From JASHSH01 sp036490215 (GTDB lineage: Bacteria; Pseudomonadota; Alphaproteobacteria; Rhodospirillales; Magnetospirillaceae): a DNA stretch of 64,000 bases. The notes below the pieces were generated by a model, which made no database searches, was not told the origin of the DNA, and was given only the letters and a program-made list of their open reading frames with translations. The position numbers and the translations under genes are program-made. The stretch lies in NCBI GenBank assembly GCA_036490215.1, contig DASXEH010000029.1, forward strand, positions 25,117 to 89,116, given 5' to 3'. Of the stretch, positions 1 to 9,078 are shown piece after piece (within the stretch, counting starts at the first letter, position 1; every line of letters starts with the position of its first letter).

Positions 1-697
1 CGACGCCGACGAACATTTCGACGAAGTCCGAACCCGAGATGGTGAAGAACGGCACATTGGCTTCGCCGGCGATGGCGCGCGCCAGCAGCGTCTTACCGGT
101 ACCGGGCGGACCGACGAGCAAGCAGCCCTTCGGAATCTTGCCGCCCAAACGCTGGAACTTCTGCGGGTCTTTCAGGAACTCGACGATCTCTTCAAGCTCC
201 TGCTTGGCTTCGTCGATGCCGGCCACGTCTTCGAAGGTCACGCGGCCGGTCTTCTCGGTCAGCATGCGCGCACGCGATTTGCCGAAGCCCATCGCCTTGC
301 CGCCGGTCGACTGCATCTGGCGCATGATGAAAATCCACGCGCCGAAGATCAGCAGCATCGGCATCCAGTTCAAGATATAGGCCCAGAAGGTCTGGCTCTC
401 TTCGCTCTTCGGCGCGACCGAGATGCGCACATTGGCCGAGCGCAGTTTCGGCACAGTCAGCGTGTCGTTGGTCGGCGCGAAAGTGGTGAAGGAGCGGCCA
501 TCGGTGAAGTGCCCGGAAATCGACTCGCCCTGGATGGTGACATCGGCCACGCGGCCGTTCTCAACTTCGGTCAGGAAGTCCGAATAGGCATAGCCAGCGG
601 AACTGTGCTGCGACGTCGAACTCTGAAACAGATTGAACAACGCCGCGAGCAGTACGGCGATGATGATCCACAGCACCAAGTTCTTGCTGAAATTCAT
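1..697 (-). CDS. ftsH: FtsH membrane AAA+ zinc protease, N-terminal part (cut by window edge)
   Basis: FtsH is a hexameric, inner-membrane ATP-dependent metalloprotease that degrades misfolded membrane proteins and regulators. About 232 codons are visible. They begin MNFSKNLVLW with one hydrophobic segment, then a periplasmic region rich in Ser/Thr, a second membrane segment and the start of the AAA domain with Walker A GPPGTGKT. The rest, including the zinc HExxH site, lies left of base 1. The start ATG is at 695-697, 68 bases after the tilS stop, so the two form the usual alphaproteobacterial tilS-ftsH pair. The identification is firm; only the truncation limits it. Confidence 0.95.
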   Translation of the reverse strand, partial: MNFSKNLVLWIIIAVLLAALFNLFQSSTSQHSSAGYAYSDFLTEVENGRVADVTIQGESISGHFTDGRSFTTFAPTNDTLTVPKLRSANVRISVAPKSEESQTFWAYILNWMPMLLIFGAWIFIMRQMQSTGGKAMGFGKSRARMLTEKTGRVTFEDVAGIDEAKQELEEIVEFLKDPQKFQRLGGKIPKGCLLVGPPGTGKTLLARAIAGEANVPFFTISGSDFVEMFVGV

Positions 698-764
698 ACC
701 CTGACCTCTTGGACGGCCGGGCCCGCGAAGACACGCCCGGCTACGGTAATTTAGTGTTTATACG

Positions 765-2090
765 CTAACACATAGTGCTGCTGGGATGCCAGACAAGGCC
801 GCCAGTCAATGGGCTAGCGGGTGCGAAAGCTAAATCCACCAATTCTAGCCCCCGATATCCCTGCTTTTTCCAGCCTAAATGGGGTACGGCGACAGGATTG
901 TCGCGCCCATCGAATAAGGCCGGCATTGTGGAAAATACGGAGGCCGGCAGGGTTTGGCGCCCCAATTCGCCTTTGATCGCCAGCCATCCCCGTTGTGTCA
1001 AAGCCCCGACTTTGCCCCGGCCCTGCCCGGCCAAACGGGTTTTGAACCGGCCATCCCAGTGGATAACCTCGCCCGCCTGGCACGGAATGGCCTCGGCCAT
1101 GGCGGCCGGCTCGCGCTGGATCAACAACGCGTCACGCCCCGGCGCGACCAGACAGCCACCTAGGCTGCGACGCTGCTTCAGCCCGGCGCGGATTTCGGCC
1201 CACAGACGATCCAGACGATCACCCCGGGGCGGATAGATGCTGCCACCAACCATCCGCAGGACATGATCGAGCGCGCGCCGGCCGATCACCTCTTGGGTGC
1301 ACAGCAGCGTCGCCGTCGTCAGTTTGACGAAGCCAACCGCCGAGACCGTGGCCGCTTCGGCAAGAAGCGTGGCGGCGCCGTCATCGAATGCCATGCGCAG
1401 GTCACGCGCTTCGCCGGCAAGACCAGCCAACGCGTCGGCCGTGACACCAGCCTCGGCCAGAGACGGCATCGCTTCGCGCATCCGAACACGCGCGAAGGCC
1501 TGGTTGCGATTGGAAGGATCTTCGACCCAGGACTGGCCCTGCTCCCTGAGCGTCTCTTCCAGCGCTGCCTTGGGCAGGTTGAGCAATGGCCGCAGCAGAC
1601 GGACCGATGCCGTGGTCGTGACCCGCGCGATCGCGGCCAGGCCATCCATGCCGCTGCGGCCGGCAAGACGCAGCAAGACCGTTTCCGCTTGGTCGCCCTG
1701 ATGATGGGCGAGCAGCAGATGAAGGATGCCGGCACCCTCGCAATGATCAAGCAACAGCCGATACCGGGCATTGCGCGCGGCGGCTTGCAGCCCGGTGGCC
1801 GGTTTCGGCCCGTCCCAGGTCAGAACCTTATGCTTGACCCGTCTGGCGGCGAGCCAGCGCCCAACTTGCCGCGCCTCGGCGGCAGCTTCAGGCCGTAGCC
1901 CATGATCGACGGTCAGAGCCAATACGATCCCCTGACGTGCCACAGCCCAGCGCGCGGCAAGGATCGTCAGCGCAAGGCTGTCGGCCCCGCCCGAAACGGC
2001 GAGTGCGAGTTTGGGTTTCTGCTCGAAGGGTCCGAGCGGCGCCATCAACCGCTCGAAAACCGCGTCATCGATTGCGGCGGGCGCGTTCAT
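765..2090 (-). CDS. tilS: tRNA(Ile)-lysidine synthase TilS
   Basis: TilS uses ATP and lysine to convert the wobble cytidine of the tRNA-Ile CAU anticodon to lysidine, so the tRNA reads AUA. The 441-residue protein has the N-type ATP pyrophosphatase P-loop SGGADS at residues 33-38, followed by the TVDHGLRPEA segment and LLLAHHQGDQAETVLLRLA, both typical of TilS. The length fits the family's longer form with C-terminal domains. It lies between cpoB (31-base gap) and ftsH, the standard alphaproteobacterial context. Confidence 0.95.
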   Translation of the reverse strand: MNAPAAIDDAVFERLMAPLGPFEQKPKLALAVSGGADSLALTILAARWAVARQGIVLALTVDHGLRPEAAAEARQVGRWLAARRVKHKVLTWDGPKPATGLQAAARNARYRLLLDHCEGAGILHLLLAHHQGDQAETVLLRLAGRSGMDGLAAIARVTTTASVRLLRPLLNLPKAALEETLREQGQSWVEDPSNRNQAFARVRMREAMPSLAEAGVTADALAGLAGEARDLRMAFDDGAATLLAEAATVSAVGFVKLTTATLLCTQEVIGRRALDHVLRMVGGSIYPPRGDRLDRLWAEIRAGLKQRRSLGGCLVAPGRDALLIQREPAAMAEAIPCQAGEVIHWDGRFKTRLAGQGRGKVGALTQRGWLAIKGELGRQTLPASVFSTMPALFDGRDNPVAVPHLGWKKQGYRGLELVDLAFAPASPLTGGLVWHPSSTMC

Positions 2091-2121
2091 CCCGCGGCTG
2101 AAAAGCCCGTCAACGACGGCG

Positions 2122-3231
2122 TCAGCCGCCGCATCCCAGCTTTTGCTTTTCCCCGATCGCCTGGCGCTTTAGGCCTTCCGACGCGTCGGGGAATTCGGAG
2201 GTAAACCGCGCCAACGCCGCGCAGGCTTCCTTCTTCTTGCCGAGATTGCTCATCGACAAGCCGACCTTGAGCAGGCTTTCGCCGGCCTTCTGCGACTTCG
2301 GATACTTCGTGTAAGTGTCGAAGAAGATCGGCGCAGACTGCTCGAACTTGCCCTGGGCGAAAGCGATCTGCCCCAGCCAGAACGACGCATTGCCGGCCAG
2401 CGGATCCTTGGGATGATCCTTGAGGAAAGTCTGGAAGGCTCTGGTGGCGCCGTCGTTGTCGTTGTTGCGCAGCAGCGCGAAAGCCGCGTCGTACTGCTCT
2501 TGCGGCGTCTTCGGTGCGCCCTGCTGCGGCGTTTGCGCGGCGGCAGCCTGGACATTGGCGTTTCCGCCATCGTTGTTTTTGGGCGTCAATTTCTTGAGAT
2601 CGGATTCGCTCATCTGGCCGAGCGGATGCGGCGCCGATCCCTGGGTCGGATTCCAGTCTTCGGCTTTCGCCTGGCCCTGAGGCTGTTGCTGCGACTGCTG
2701 AGCGGGCTGATTGGTCAGAGACTGCGGCGCGCCCGGCTGGTTGGCCTGAGCTTGCTGTTGGGGGGCCTGCTGCTGGATACCCTGCGCCGGCGCATTGGCG
2801 GCAACGGGGCCGCCGACACCGGCCTTCTGTTCGAGTTCCTTGAAGCGGACGTCGTTGTCGCCCTGCATCCGGTCGAGGCGCGCGTTGATTTCCGACGTGT
2901 CGTGATTGGCCTTCTCAAGTTGACCGGTCAGATCGCGCATCTGATCTTCGAGGGACTGGATGCGTTGATCGAGCTGCGAATAGGCGTCACCGCTCAAAGG
3001 AGTGCCGCTGCCGCCGGCCGCCGGGGAACTGGCGCTGGTCGCGCCGCTGCCGCCATTCGACTGGCTGCGATAGAACTGGCTCTGCAGGATATTGAGATCG
3101 CGTTCCAGACGGTCGATCCGGTCGATCAGATCATGGGTGTCTTGCTGCTGCTGTGCCCAAGCCGGCGCCGCGATCGTCGTCAGCGCCGTCAAAATCACTG
3201 CCGTTACAAGCTTTAGAGCGGTTCTCTTCAT
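2122..3231 (-). CDS. cpoB: Tol-Pal system protein CpoB (YbgF)
   Basis: CpoB is a periplasmic protein that works with TolA and the peptidoglycan synthase PBP1B to coordinate envelope constriction at division. The 369-residue protein starts with a signal peptide ending near residue 26 (AWA). A coiled coil follows (about 33-135, with IDRLERDLNILQ heptads), then a long low-complexity Gln/Pro/Ala linker (about 140-235) and C-terminal TPR repeats (about 240-365, with GNASFWLGQIAFAQGKF). The Gln-rich linker is longer than in E. coli. It lies downstream of pal but behind a terminator-like hairpin, so it may have its own promoter. Confidence 0.93.
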   Translation of the reverse strand: MKRTALKLVTAVILTALTTIAAPAWAQQQQDTHDLIDRIDRLERDLNILQSQFYRSQSNGGSGATSASSPAAGGSGTPLSGDAYSQLDQRIQSLEDQMRDLTGQLEKANHDTSEINARLDRMQGDNDVRFKELEQKAGVGGPVAANAPAQGIQQQAPQQQAQANQPGAPQSLTNQPAQQSQQQPQGQAKAEDWNPTQGSAPHPLGQMSESDLKKLTPKNNDGGNANVQAAAAQTPQQGAPKTPQEQYDAAFALLRNNDNDGATRAFQTFLKDHPKDPLAGNASFWLGQIAFAQGKFEQSAPIFFDTYTKYPKSQKAGESLLKVGLSMSNLGKKKEACAALARFTSEFPDASEGLKRQAIGEKQKLGCGG

Positions 3232-3299
3232 TTTATTGTCTCGCCCAACGAGGCGTGAATATACCGAGGGCTGGCTAGCGTATTAAAGCATTACGGGCA

Positions 3300-3336
3300 A
3301 AATTAAGGCGCCCACCGAAGCCGGCGGGCGCCCCAA
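3300..3336 (-). terminator. Rho-independent terminator after pal
   Basis: On the minus strand, just after the pal stop, a GC-rich inverted repeat pairs GGCGCCC with GGGCGCC, and an inner CCG/CGG pair sits around a GCTT loop. It is followed by TTAATTTT. The hairpin lies between pal and cpoB, so it should end or attenuate transcription from the tol operon before cpoB-tilS-ftsH. Confidence 0.7.
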
Positions 3337-3363
3337 TCTCATCTTATACGCGGGAGCGTAGAT

Positions 3364-3858
3364 TTACTGAATCACGCCGACACCGCGACGATTCTGCGCC
3401 CAGGCAGCTTCGTCATGGCCCATAACGGCGGGACGCGACTTGCCGTACGAGATGGTCTTCAGACGGCCGACATCGACGCCCTGTGCAACGAGGTAGTTCT
3501 TCACGGCCGTGGCACGACGATCGCCGAGGGCGAGGTTGTACTCGACGGTGCCGCGCTCGTCGCAATGACCTTCGACGGTCAGCTTGTCATTCGGATACTT
3601 CTTCAGGAAGGCAACCCACTTGTCGAGGGTGCCACGCGCATCGGCCGAAACGTCCGACTTGTCGTAGGCGAAGAAGATACGGTCGCCGACATTGGCGACG
3701 AAATCAGCCTGAGAGCCAAGAGCGACGCTCGGGGTGGCTGGAGTCATAGTGCCGTTGTTGGTCGAGCCAGCACCGGCAGTGTTGTTCGCCTTCGGGGCGG
3801 ATTCGCAGGCCGCGACGAGAGCGACCGCCGCAATGATGCTCAGATAACGCAGTTTCAT
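3364..3858 (-). CDS. pal: Peptidoglycan-associated lipoprotein Pal
   Basis: Pal anchors the outer membrane to peptidoglycan and is the outer-membrane end of the Tol-Pal system. The 164-residue protein has a lipoprotein signal with lipobox VAAC, which puts the lipidated cysteine at residue 18. A short Thr/Asn-rich linker follows, then an OmpA-like domain (about 55-164) with the peptidoglycan-binding signature around VEGHCDERGTVEYNLALGDRRA. It is separated from tolB by 165 bases with no visible gene. Confidence 0.97.
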   Translation of the reverse strand: MKLRYLSIIAAVALVAACESAPKANNTAGAGSTNNGTMTPATPSVALGSQADFVANVGDRIFFAYDKSDVSADARGTLDKWVAFLKKYPNDKLTVEGHCDERGTVEYNLALGDRRATAVKNYLVAQGVDVGRLKTISYGKSRPAVMGHDEAAWAQNRRGVGVIQ

Positions 3859-4023
3859 TTATGTTACTCCCCTTGATGAGAGGATTGAGGGTCTGGGATA
3901 GACAGTTGTGGAACTCGGCGGGAAAGCTCTGTCCGTGGACGAACGAAGCGTGTCAGCATCAAGAATCTTAACTCTTAGAAGCCTTAAATTCCCTTCGGGC
4001 GGGCGCAATATACGTCTGCCCTC

Positions 4024-5355
4024 CTAGGGAAGCAAGGGGGACCAAGCAGGCGCAGAAGCATCCTGCGGGGTCACCAGTCGACGCTCATTGTATCCTGTAA
4101 GATCAATGGAGTAAAGCTTAACGGTCCCGTACTTGCTGCTGGGGTCGTTGGGGTCCTGGCGTGTGTAAGCGATCACACGTCCATTAGGCGCCCAGGTCGG
4201 GCCTTCGACCAAGAAACCCTTGGCCAGCAGGCGTTCGCCGGATCCGTCGGGGCGCATAACACCAATATAGAATTCGCCGCCTTTGATCTTAGTAAAAGCG
4301 AGCAAGTCGCCGCGCGGTGACCAAACGGGGGTCGCATAGCGTCCGTCGCCGAAGCTGATGCGGGTCTGACCCGAGCCATCGGCGTTCATGACATAGATCT
4401 GCTGCGTCCCAGAACGATCTGATTCAAAAGTAACTTTTGTCCCGTCCGGCGAGTAGCACGGAGACGTATCGATGGCCGTGCTGGTGGTTAGACGCGTGCT
4501 ATGGCGGGTGCGCAGATCGAGCTCATAAATCGACGAGGTGCCGTTCGTCGCCAGACTCATGATTACTTTGTTGCTGTCTGGCGAGAACCGCGGCGCGAAA
4601 GTCATACCGGGGAAGTCACCAAGAAGTTCGCGCCGGCCGTTGTCGAGATGGAGCACATAGACGCGCGGCGTGTCGCGATAGAATGACATGTAGGTGATTT
4701 CGCGCTGGTTGGGCGAAAAGCGCGGCGTCAGCACCAAGTCCGACCCGTCTGTGAGAAAACGGTTGTTTTCGCCATCCTGATCCATCAGCGCGAGGCGCGT
4801 GATGCGTTTGGTCGCCGGCCCGCCTTCGGACACATAGACGATCTGGGTGTCGAAATACCCGTCTTCGCCGGTGATGCGCTTATAAATCGCGTCGGCGACG
4901 ATATGGGCCACGCGGCGCCAGCCGGTCGACTGGGCGTTGAAGGCGAGCCCCGTCATCTGGTTCTCGGCGAACACGTCCCAGAGCCGGAACTCGACGCGCA
5001 GATGACCATCGGCGGCCAGTTCCGTCGTGCCCTGAACCAGGGCCTGCGCATTGACCGCCTTCCAGTCCTGGAAGCGGACCGAAGTCCTGAGCGAGTCGGG
5101 CGTCTGGATGAAGGCCTTGGGATCGATCGGTTTGAACAGGCCCGAGCTTTCGAGGTCATGCGAGACCACGCTCGAGATGTTCCGGCCCAGCTGCTTTTCC
5201 TGGTCGCTGTTACCGGCGAAATCGGTAATGGCGATCGGCAGCGGCTGCACATTGGGATGGTTGATGTCGAGGACCAGATCGGCCGCGGCATAACGCGCCG
5301 GCGCAAGCAGGACCAAAGCGGCGACAAAGCTCAAGATGATCGAGTGGCGTTTCAT
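4024..5355 (-). CDS. tolB: Tol-Pal periplasmic beta-propeller protein TolB
   Basis: TolB is a periplasmic protein that binds Pal and transmits the TolA signal. The 443-residue sequence has a signal peptide ending near residue 25, an N-terminal alpha/beta domain (IAITDFAGNSDQEKQLGRNI) and a C-terminal six-bladed propeller. The propeller shows repeated SPDG-type motifs (FSPNQREITYMS, FSPDSNKVIMS, YSPDGTKVTFESDRSGTQQIY). Its start overlaps the tolA stop by 4 bases, which suggests translational coupling. Confidence 0.97.
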   Translation of the reverse strand: MKRHSIILSFVAALVLLAPARYAAADLVLDINHPNVQPLPIAITDFAGNSDQEKQLGRNISSVVSHDLESSGLFKPIDPKAFIQTPDSLRTSVRFQDWKAVNAQALVQGTTELAADGHLRVEFRLWDVFAENQMTGLAFNAQSTGWRRVAHIVADAIYKRITGEDGYFDTQIVYVSEGGPATKRITRLALMDQDGENNRFLTDGSDLVLTPRFSPNQREITYMSFYRDTPRVYVLHLDNGRRELLGDFPGMTFAPRFSPDSNKVIMSLATNGTSSIYELDLRTRHSTRLTTSTAIDTSPCYSPDGTKVTFESDRSGTQQIYVMNADGSGQTRISFGDGRYATPVWSPRGDLLAFTKIKGGEFYIGVMRPDGSGERLLAKGFLVEGPTWAPNGRVIAYTRQDPNDPSSKYGTVKLYSIDLTGYNERRLVTPQDASAPAWSPLLP

Positions 5356-6371
5356 CGGACGGCATTCCTTGGATCGAAGCGGAAGGTGAAACTTTTGAAC
5401 TTATCGTAACTGTTCGGCGGCAGTTTGAGCGGCGACGCGGCCAGGACGGCCCGGCGCGCGCTTTCCGCAGCAGAACGGAAGAACGTGTCGGAATTGTAGC
5501 GAGGATCGTCGACCAGTTCGGCACGACTGACCGTTCCATCGGGTTGCAGCTCGACATGCACCTGTACGATCAGGTCTGCGGCGTCACGCGAGCCGATATC
5601 GAAATTCCAATGAATTTCGACCTGATGCGTAACCATGCCGATCTCGCTGGCCGTCGGCTGGGCCGATATCTCGGCTTGCGGCGTACTGGCAGCCACCTTT
5701 TGCTCCGAGGGCGGCGCAGGCGCGGGCTCGTTCTTCTGCATGTCCTGCAGCGTCTTTTCGAGATCGGCCATATCGTCTTTTGGCTTCTGCGGCTTGTCCG
5801 GCTTGTCCGGTTTCGGCGCTTGCTTCATCTGGTCGAGCGTCTTCAGTAGCGACTGGAAGTCGTCCTTGGGCGGCGGCGGCTTCTTCGGCGGCGGTTTGAC
5901 GTCGGCAAGCTTATCGGGCGGCGGCGGTTGCTCCGGCTTCGGCGGCTCGGGCTTCTTTTCGGGCGCGGGCAAAGGCACCTCGGCCTTCGGCTCGGGCGGC
6001 GGCGGAGTCGGCGCGGGTGGTGGTGGAGGCGGTGTTGGTGCCGGCGGTGGTGGAGGTGGCGGTGGCGTGGGCTTCGGCTCTTCCTTCGGCGGCTCGGGCT
6101 TGGGCTCCTGCTGCTTGGGCGGCTCGGGGGGCTTCTCGACCGGCCTCTGCTCTTCGGATTTCGGTGGCGCGACTGTCGTCTTTTCGGCCAAGGGCGCCAG
6201 GTCGACCGGAATGGCTTCTTCGACCTGCGGCGGCGGTTCGGACAGGAACGGCAGGCCGAACACCGCGAAGAAGAAGATCAGCACATGCAACACCACCGAC
6301 AAAACCACCCCCAACGGCATCTCCCATTGGGAGTCCGAGGCGGATTGAGGCGTTGCGAAACGGGCGTTCAT
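5352..6371 (-). CDS. tolA: TolA, energy-transducing envelope-spanning protein
   Basis: TolA uses the proton-motive force harvested by TolQR to reach across the periplasm to TolB and Pal. The 339 residues comprise a cytoplasmic N-terminus, one membrane helix (about 19-42), a very Pro/Lys/Glu-rich periplasmic spacer (about 70-200, with long runs of prolines) and a C-terminal TonB/TolA-like domain (about 250-339, with VQVHVELQPDGTVSRAELV). The proline-rich spacer replaces the long Ala/Lys helix of E. coli TolA, as is common in alphaproteobacteria. Confidence 0.93.
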   Translation of the reverse strand: MNARFATPQSASDSQWEMPLGVVLSVVLHVLIFFFAVFGLPFLSEPPPQVEEAIPVDLAPLAEKTTVAPPKSEEQRPVEKPPEPPKQQEPKPEPPKEEPKPTPPPPPPPPAPTPPPPPPAPTPPPPEPKAEVPLPAPEKKPEPPKPEQPPPPDKLADVKPPPKKPPPPKDDFQSLLKTLDQMKQAPKPDKPDKPQKPKDDMADLEKTLQDMQKNEPAPAPPSEQKVAASTPQAEISAQPTASEIGMVTHQVEIHWNFDIGSRDAADLIVQVHVELQPDGTVSRAELVDDPRYNSDTFFRSAAESARRAVLAASPLKLPPNSYDKFKSFTFRFDPRNAVR

Positions 6372-6378
6372 CGAGACT

Positions 6379-6855
6379 TCACTTCTTGCGGGATTTACTC
6401 GGTGCGGGAGCCGCGGTCTTCGGTGACTGGGTAATCAACGCGACCTTGGTCAAACCCGATCCCTGCAGGTTGGTCAGAACTTCGATCATGCGCCCGTAGG
6501 TGATGGCGCCATCGCCGCGCACGAAGATGCGTGCATCAGGATTGTTGTTGCTCATCGCCTTCAGCCGGGGCGCCAATTCATCCAACTGAACCTGCGTGTC
6601 TTCTGAAAGCCAGATCGTGCCATCGGCTTTGATGCTGACCGTCAACGGACGATCGTCGCCCGTGATCGGCTTGGCATTGGCCGAAGGCAGATCGACCGGC
6701 ACGCCTGAGGTGAGCAGCGGTGCGGTGACCATGAAGATCACCAGCAGCACCAGCATCACATCGACCATCGGGGTGACGTTGATCCCCGCTATGGGCTGGG
6801 TGCGGTGCCTGCCACCGCGTCCGCCTCTTCGCCCGCCGCCAACCGCCATGGCCAT
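6379..6855 (-). CDS. tolR: TolR, ExbD-family proton channel subunit
   Basis: TolR forms, with TolQ, the proton-driven stator that powers TolA. The 158-residue protein has a Gly/Arg-rich N-terminus, a single membrane helix (about 28-50, within MVDVMLVLLVIFMVTAPLL) carrying the conserved aspartate of MVDVML, and a periplasmic domain ending in an Ala/Pro/Lys tail. It lies 3 bases after the tolQ stop and 7 bases before the tolA start, so the three are cotranscribed. Confidence 0.96.
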   Translation of the reverse strand: MAMAVGGGRRGGRGGRHRTQPIAGINVTPMVDVMLVLLVIFMVTAPLLTSGVPVDLPSANAKPITGDDRPLTVSIKADGTIWLSEDTQVQLDELAPRLKAMSNNNPDARIFVRGDGAITYGRMIEVLTNLQGSGLTKVALITQSPKTAAPAPSKSRKK

Positions 6856-6858
6856 GGC

Positions 6859-7572
6859 TCAGCCCTTTTCTTCGAGCTGACGGGACAGGATCGCGCCGAA
6901 CTCGCCTGCGAAGGCTTCGAGGCGCGAGGCATAGCGATCGACATCGGTCGAGAGTTTGTTGTAGGCGAGCACCGCGGGAATGGCGGCGACGAGGCCCAGC
7001 GCCGTGGCGAAGAGCGCTTCGGCGATGCCGGGCGCGACCACGGCGAGGCTGGTGTTCTTCGAAGCGCCGATATTGTGGAAGCTCGACATGATGCCCCACA
7101 CCGTGCCGAACAGGCCGATGAACGGTGCCGTCGAACCGACCGAGGCCAGGAAGCCCATGCGGGCTTCGAGCTGTTCCATCTCGCGGTTCAGCGTCACCTG
7201 CATCACGCGGTCGATGCGGCGGGCGAGTCCGCCGCCGCCTTCCACCGTGCCTTTGGAGGTGGCGCGACGCCATTCGCGCATCGCCGCCACGAAGATCGAC
7301 GACATCGGATCGAGCGGCCGCGAGCCGATGCGATCATAGAGTTCTTCGAGCGAGCCGCCCGACCAGAAAGCTTCCTCGAACTGATCCGCGCGCCGGAACA
7401 GGCCGCGCAGGCGGAACCATTTGTCGAAGATGATCGTCCAGCACCAGACCGAAGCCATGAGCAAAATCAGCATCACCGCTTTGACGATCAGATCGGCATC
7501 GACGAACAGCGACCAGACCGACATGTCGCCTGTTACCGATCCCGAAAGGGCCACAGATTGCACCGGGTCCAT
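6859..7572 (-). CDS. tolQ: TolQ, MotA/TolQ/ExbB proton channel protein
   Basis: TolQ is the polytopic subunit of the TolQR motor in the inner membrane. From the chosen ATG (MDPVQSVALS) it has 237 residues and three membrane helices: near 25-45, and a pair near 135-155 and 170-195 containing GSTAPFIGLFGTVWGIMSSF and AVVAPGIAEALFATALGLVAAIPAV. An open frame continues upstream, but that stretch overlaps ybgC and looks like its shadow. This ATG lies 4 bases after the ybgC stop, which fits the compact operon. Confidence 0.96.
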   Translation of the reverse strand: MDPVQSVALSGSVTGDMSVWSLFVDADLIVKAVMLILLMASVWCWTIIFDKWFRLRGLFRRADQFEEAFWSGGSLEELYDRIGSRPLDPMSSIFVAAMREWRRATSKGTVEGGGGLARRIDRVMQVTLNREMEQLEARMGFLASVGSTAPFIGLFGTVWGIMSSFHNIGASKNTSLAVVAPGIAEALFATALGLVAAIPAVLAYNKLSTDVDRYASRLEAFAGEFGAILSRQLEEKG

Positions 7573-7576
7573 TTTG

Positions 7577-8023
7577 TTATTGAGCCTCCGACGAGAGAAG
7601 AGTCCGGACTTTGTCGCGCATATCGTTGGGGATGCGCGCGGTCTTGCCGTCCACTCCGATACAGACCAATCGGACGCCCATGCGCACAAGCTCTTCGTTG
7701 TCGCGCCAGACGTCCTGACGCAAGCGGATGCTGGCGCCCCCCAATTCGGCCACCGAGGTTCGCATCTCGAGCAGATCGTCGAGCCGCGCCGGCCGCATAT
7801 ATTCGGCATCGCATGAATGCACGCCGAGCAGAAGACCAAGTGTCTTGTTCATCGTGACGTGATCGAAGCCGGCCATGCGCATCATCTCGGTGCGCGCGCG
7901 CTCGGCAAAGGAAAAATAGGTGGCGTGATAGACCATGCCGGCAGCATCAGTGTCTGCGAAGTAGACGCGCACTGGGAAATGGTGGGTCTTGCCCACCATC
8001 CGGCCGGCCTGCTCCGCGTTCAT
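7577..8023 (-). CDS. ybgC: Tol-Pal-associated acyl-CoA thioesterase YbgC
   Basis: A hotdog-fold thioesterase that hydrolyses acyl-CoA or acyl-ACP and is linked to phospholipid homeostasis alongside Tol-Pal. The 148-residue protein has the family signature YFADTDAAGMVYHATYF, with Asp26 and His33 matching the catalytic Asp and His of E. coli YbgC. Its start overlaps the ruvB stop by 4 bases (ATGA), so the ruv and tol genes form one long minus-strand transcription unit here. Confidence 0.95.
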   Translation of the reverse strand: MNAEQAGRMVGKTHHFPVRVYFADTDAAGMVYHATYFSFAERARTEMMRMAGFDHVTMNKTLGLLLGVHSCDAEYMRPARLDDLLEMRTSVAELGGASIRLRQDVWRDNEELVRMGVRLVCIGVDGKTARIPNDMRDKVRTLLSSEAQ

Positions 8024-9078
8024 CGCCGGCCGCCCCCCGCCCCAGCGTCATCGTCGCCGCCGAGAAGATCGATCTGGCTCGACCGCACAGGCGCCGTCAG
8101 CCCGATATGTCGCCATCCGGCCGCGGCCAGAACGCGGCCGCGCGGCGTGCGCTCGATCAGACCCTGTTGCAGCAGAAACGGTTCGACCACTTCTTCGAGC
8201 GTGTCGCGCTCTTCGGCCAGTGCCGCCGCCAGCGTCTCGATACCGACCGGACCGCCCGCATAGTTCTCGGCGATCATACGCATGTACCGCAGGTCGAGCG
8301 CGTCGAGGCCAAGTTGATCGACGCCCAGACGAGTGAGCCCGGCATCGGCCACTTCGTCGGTGACCGGCAGTGTGTCAGCGACGACCGCGAAATCGCGCAC
8401 GCGGCGCATCAATCGCCCCGCCACACGCGGCGTGCCACGCGAACGTCGCGCGATCTCGCGCGCACCGGAAGATTTCATGGGGCAGTCCAGGATACGGGCA
8501 CCGCGGGCTACGATCGTTTCCAGCTCGTCGGTCGTATAGAAATTCATACGCAGCGGAATCCCGAACCGTTCGCGCAAGGGCCCCGTGAGGAGACCCGACC
8601 GTGTCGTCGCCCCGATCAGGGTGAAAGGCGCCAAATCGATGCGCAACGAGCGGGCGCTGGGACCTTCGCCGGTGATCAAGTCCAGCTGAAAGTCTTCCAT
8701 CGCCGGATACAGCACTTCCTCTATGGCAGGATTAAGGCGGTGGATCTCATCAATAAAGAGTACATCGCGTGGTTCGAGATTGGTCAGGATGGCAGCAAGA
8801 TCGCCTGCACGAGCAATCATCGGACCCGAGGTCGGCCGGAAGCCGACACCCAATTCGCGCGCGACAATACGGGCCAAAGTGGTCTTCCCGAGACCCGGCG
8901 GACCAGCCAGCAGCACGTGGTCGAGCGGCTCGGCGCGCTGGCGAGCGGCGGCGATAAAAACTTTCAGATTTCTGCAAAGCTCGGCCTGGCCGACAAAGTC
9001 GTCGAAGGACTGCGGCCGCAATCCGACATCGGGATCGGTCGGCGCGGCATTGGGGGCCACCATGCGCGGTTCGCTCAT
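8020..9078 (-). CDS. ruvB: Holliday junction branch migration helicase RuvB
   Basis: RuvB is the hexameric AAA+ motor that drives Holliday junction migration with RuvA. The 352-residue protein shows Walker A GPPGLGKTTLARIVA, Walker B with sensor LFIDEIHRLNPAIEEVLY, the arginine-finger region GATTRSGLLTGPLRERFGI and a C-terminal winged helix (PRGRVLAAAGWRHIGL). It starts within the ruvA stop (ATGA overlap). The Asp/Gly-rich C-terminal tail is not conserved. Confidence 0.98.
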   Translation of the reverse strand: MSEPRMVAPNAAPTDPDVGLRPQSFDDFVGQAELCRNLKVFIAAARQRAEPLDHVLLAGPPGLGKTTLARIVARELGVGFRPTSGPMIARAGDLAAILTNLEPRDVLFIDEIHRLNPAIEEVLYPAMEDFQLDLITGEGPSARSLRIDLAPFTLIGATTRSGLLTGPLRERFGIPLRMNFYTTDELETIVARGARILDCPMKSSGAREIARRSRGTPRVAGRLMRRVRDFAVVADTLPVTDEVADAGLTRLGVDQLGLDALDLRYMRMIAENYAGGPVGIETLAAALAEERDTLEEVVEPFLLQQGLIERTPRGRVLAAAGWRHIGLTAPVRSSQIDLLGGDDDAGAGGGRR

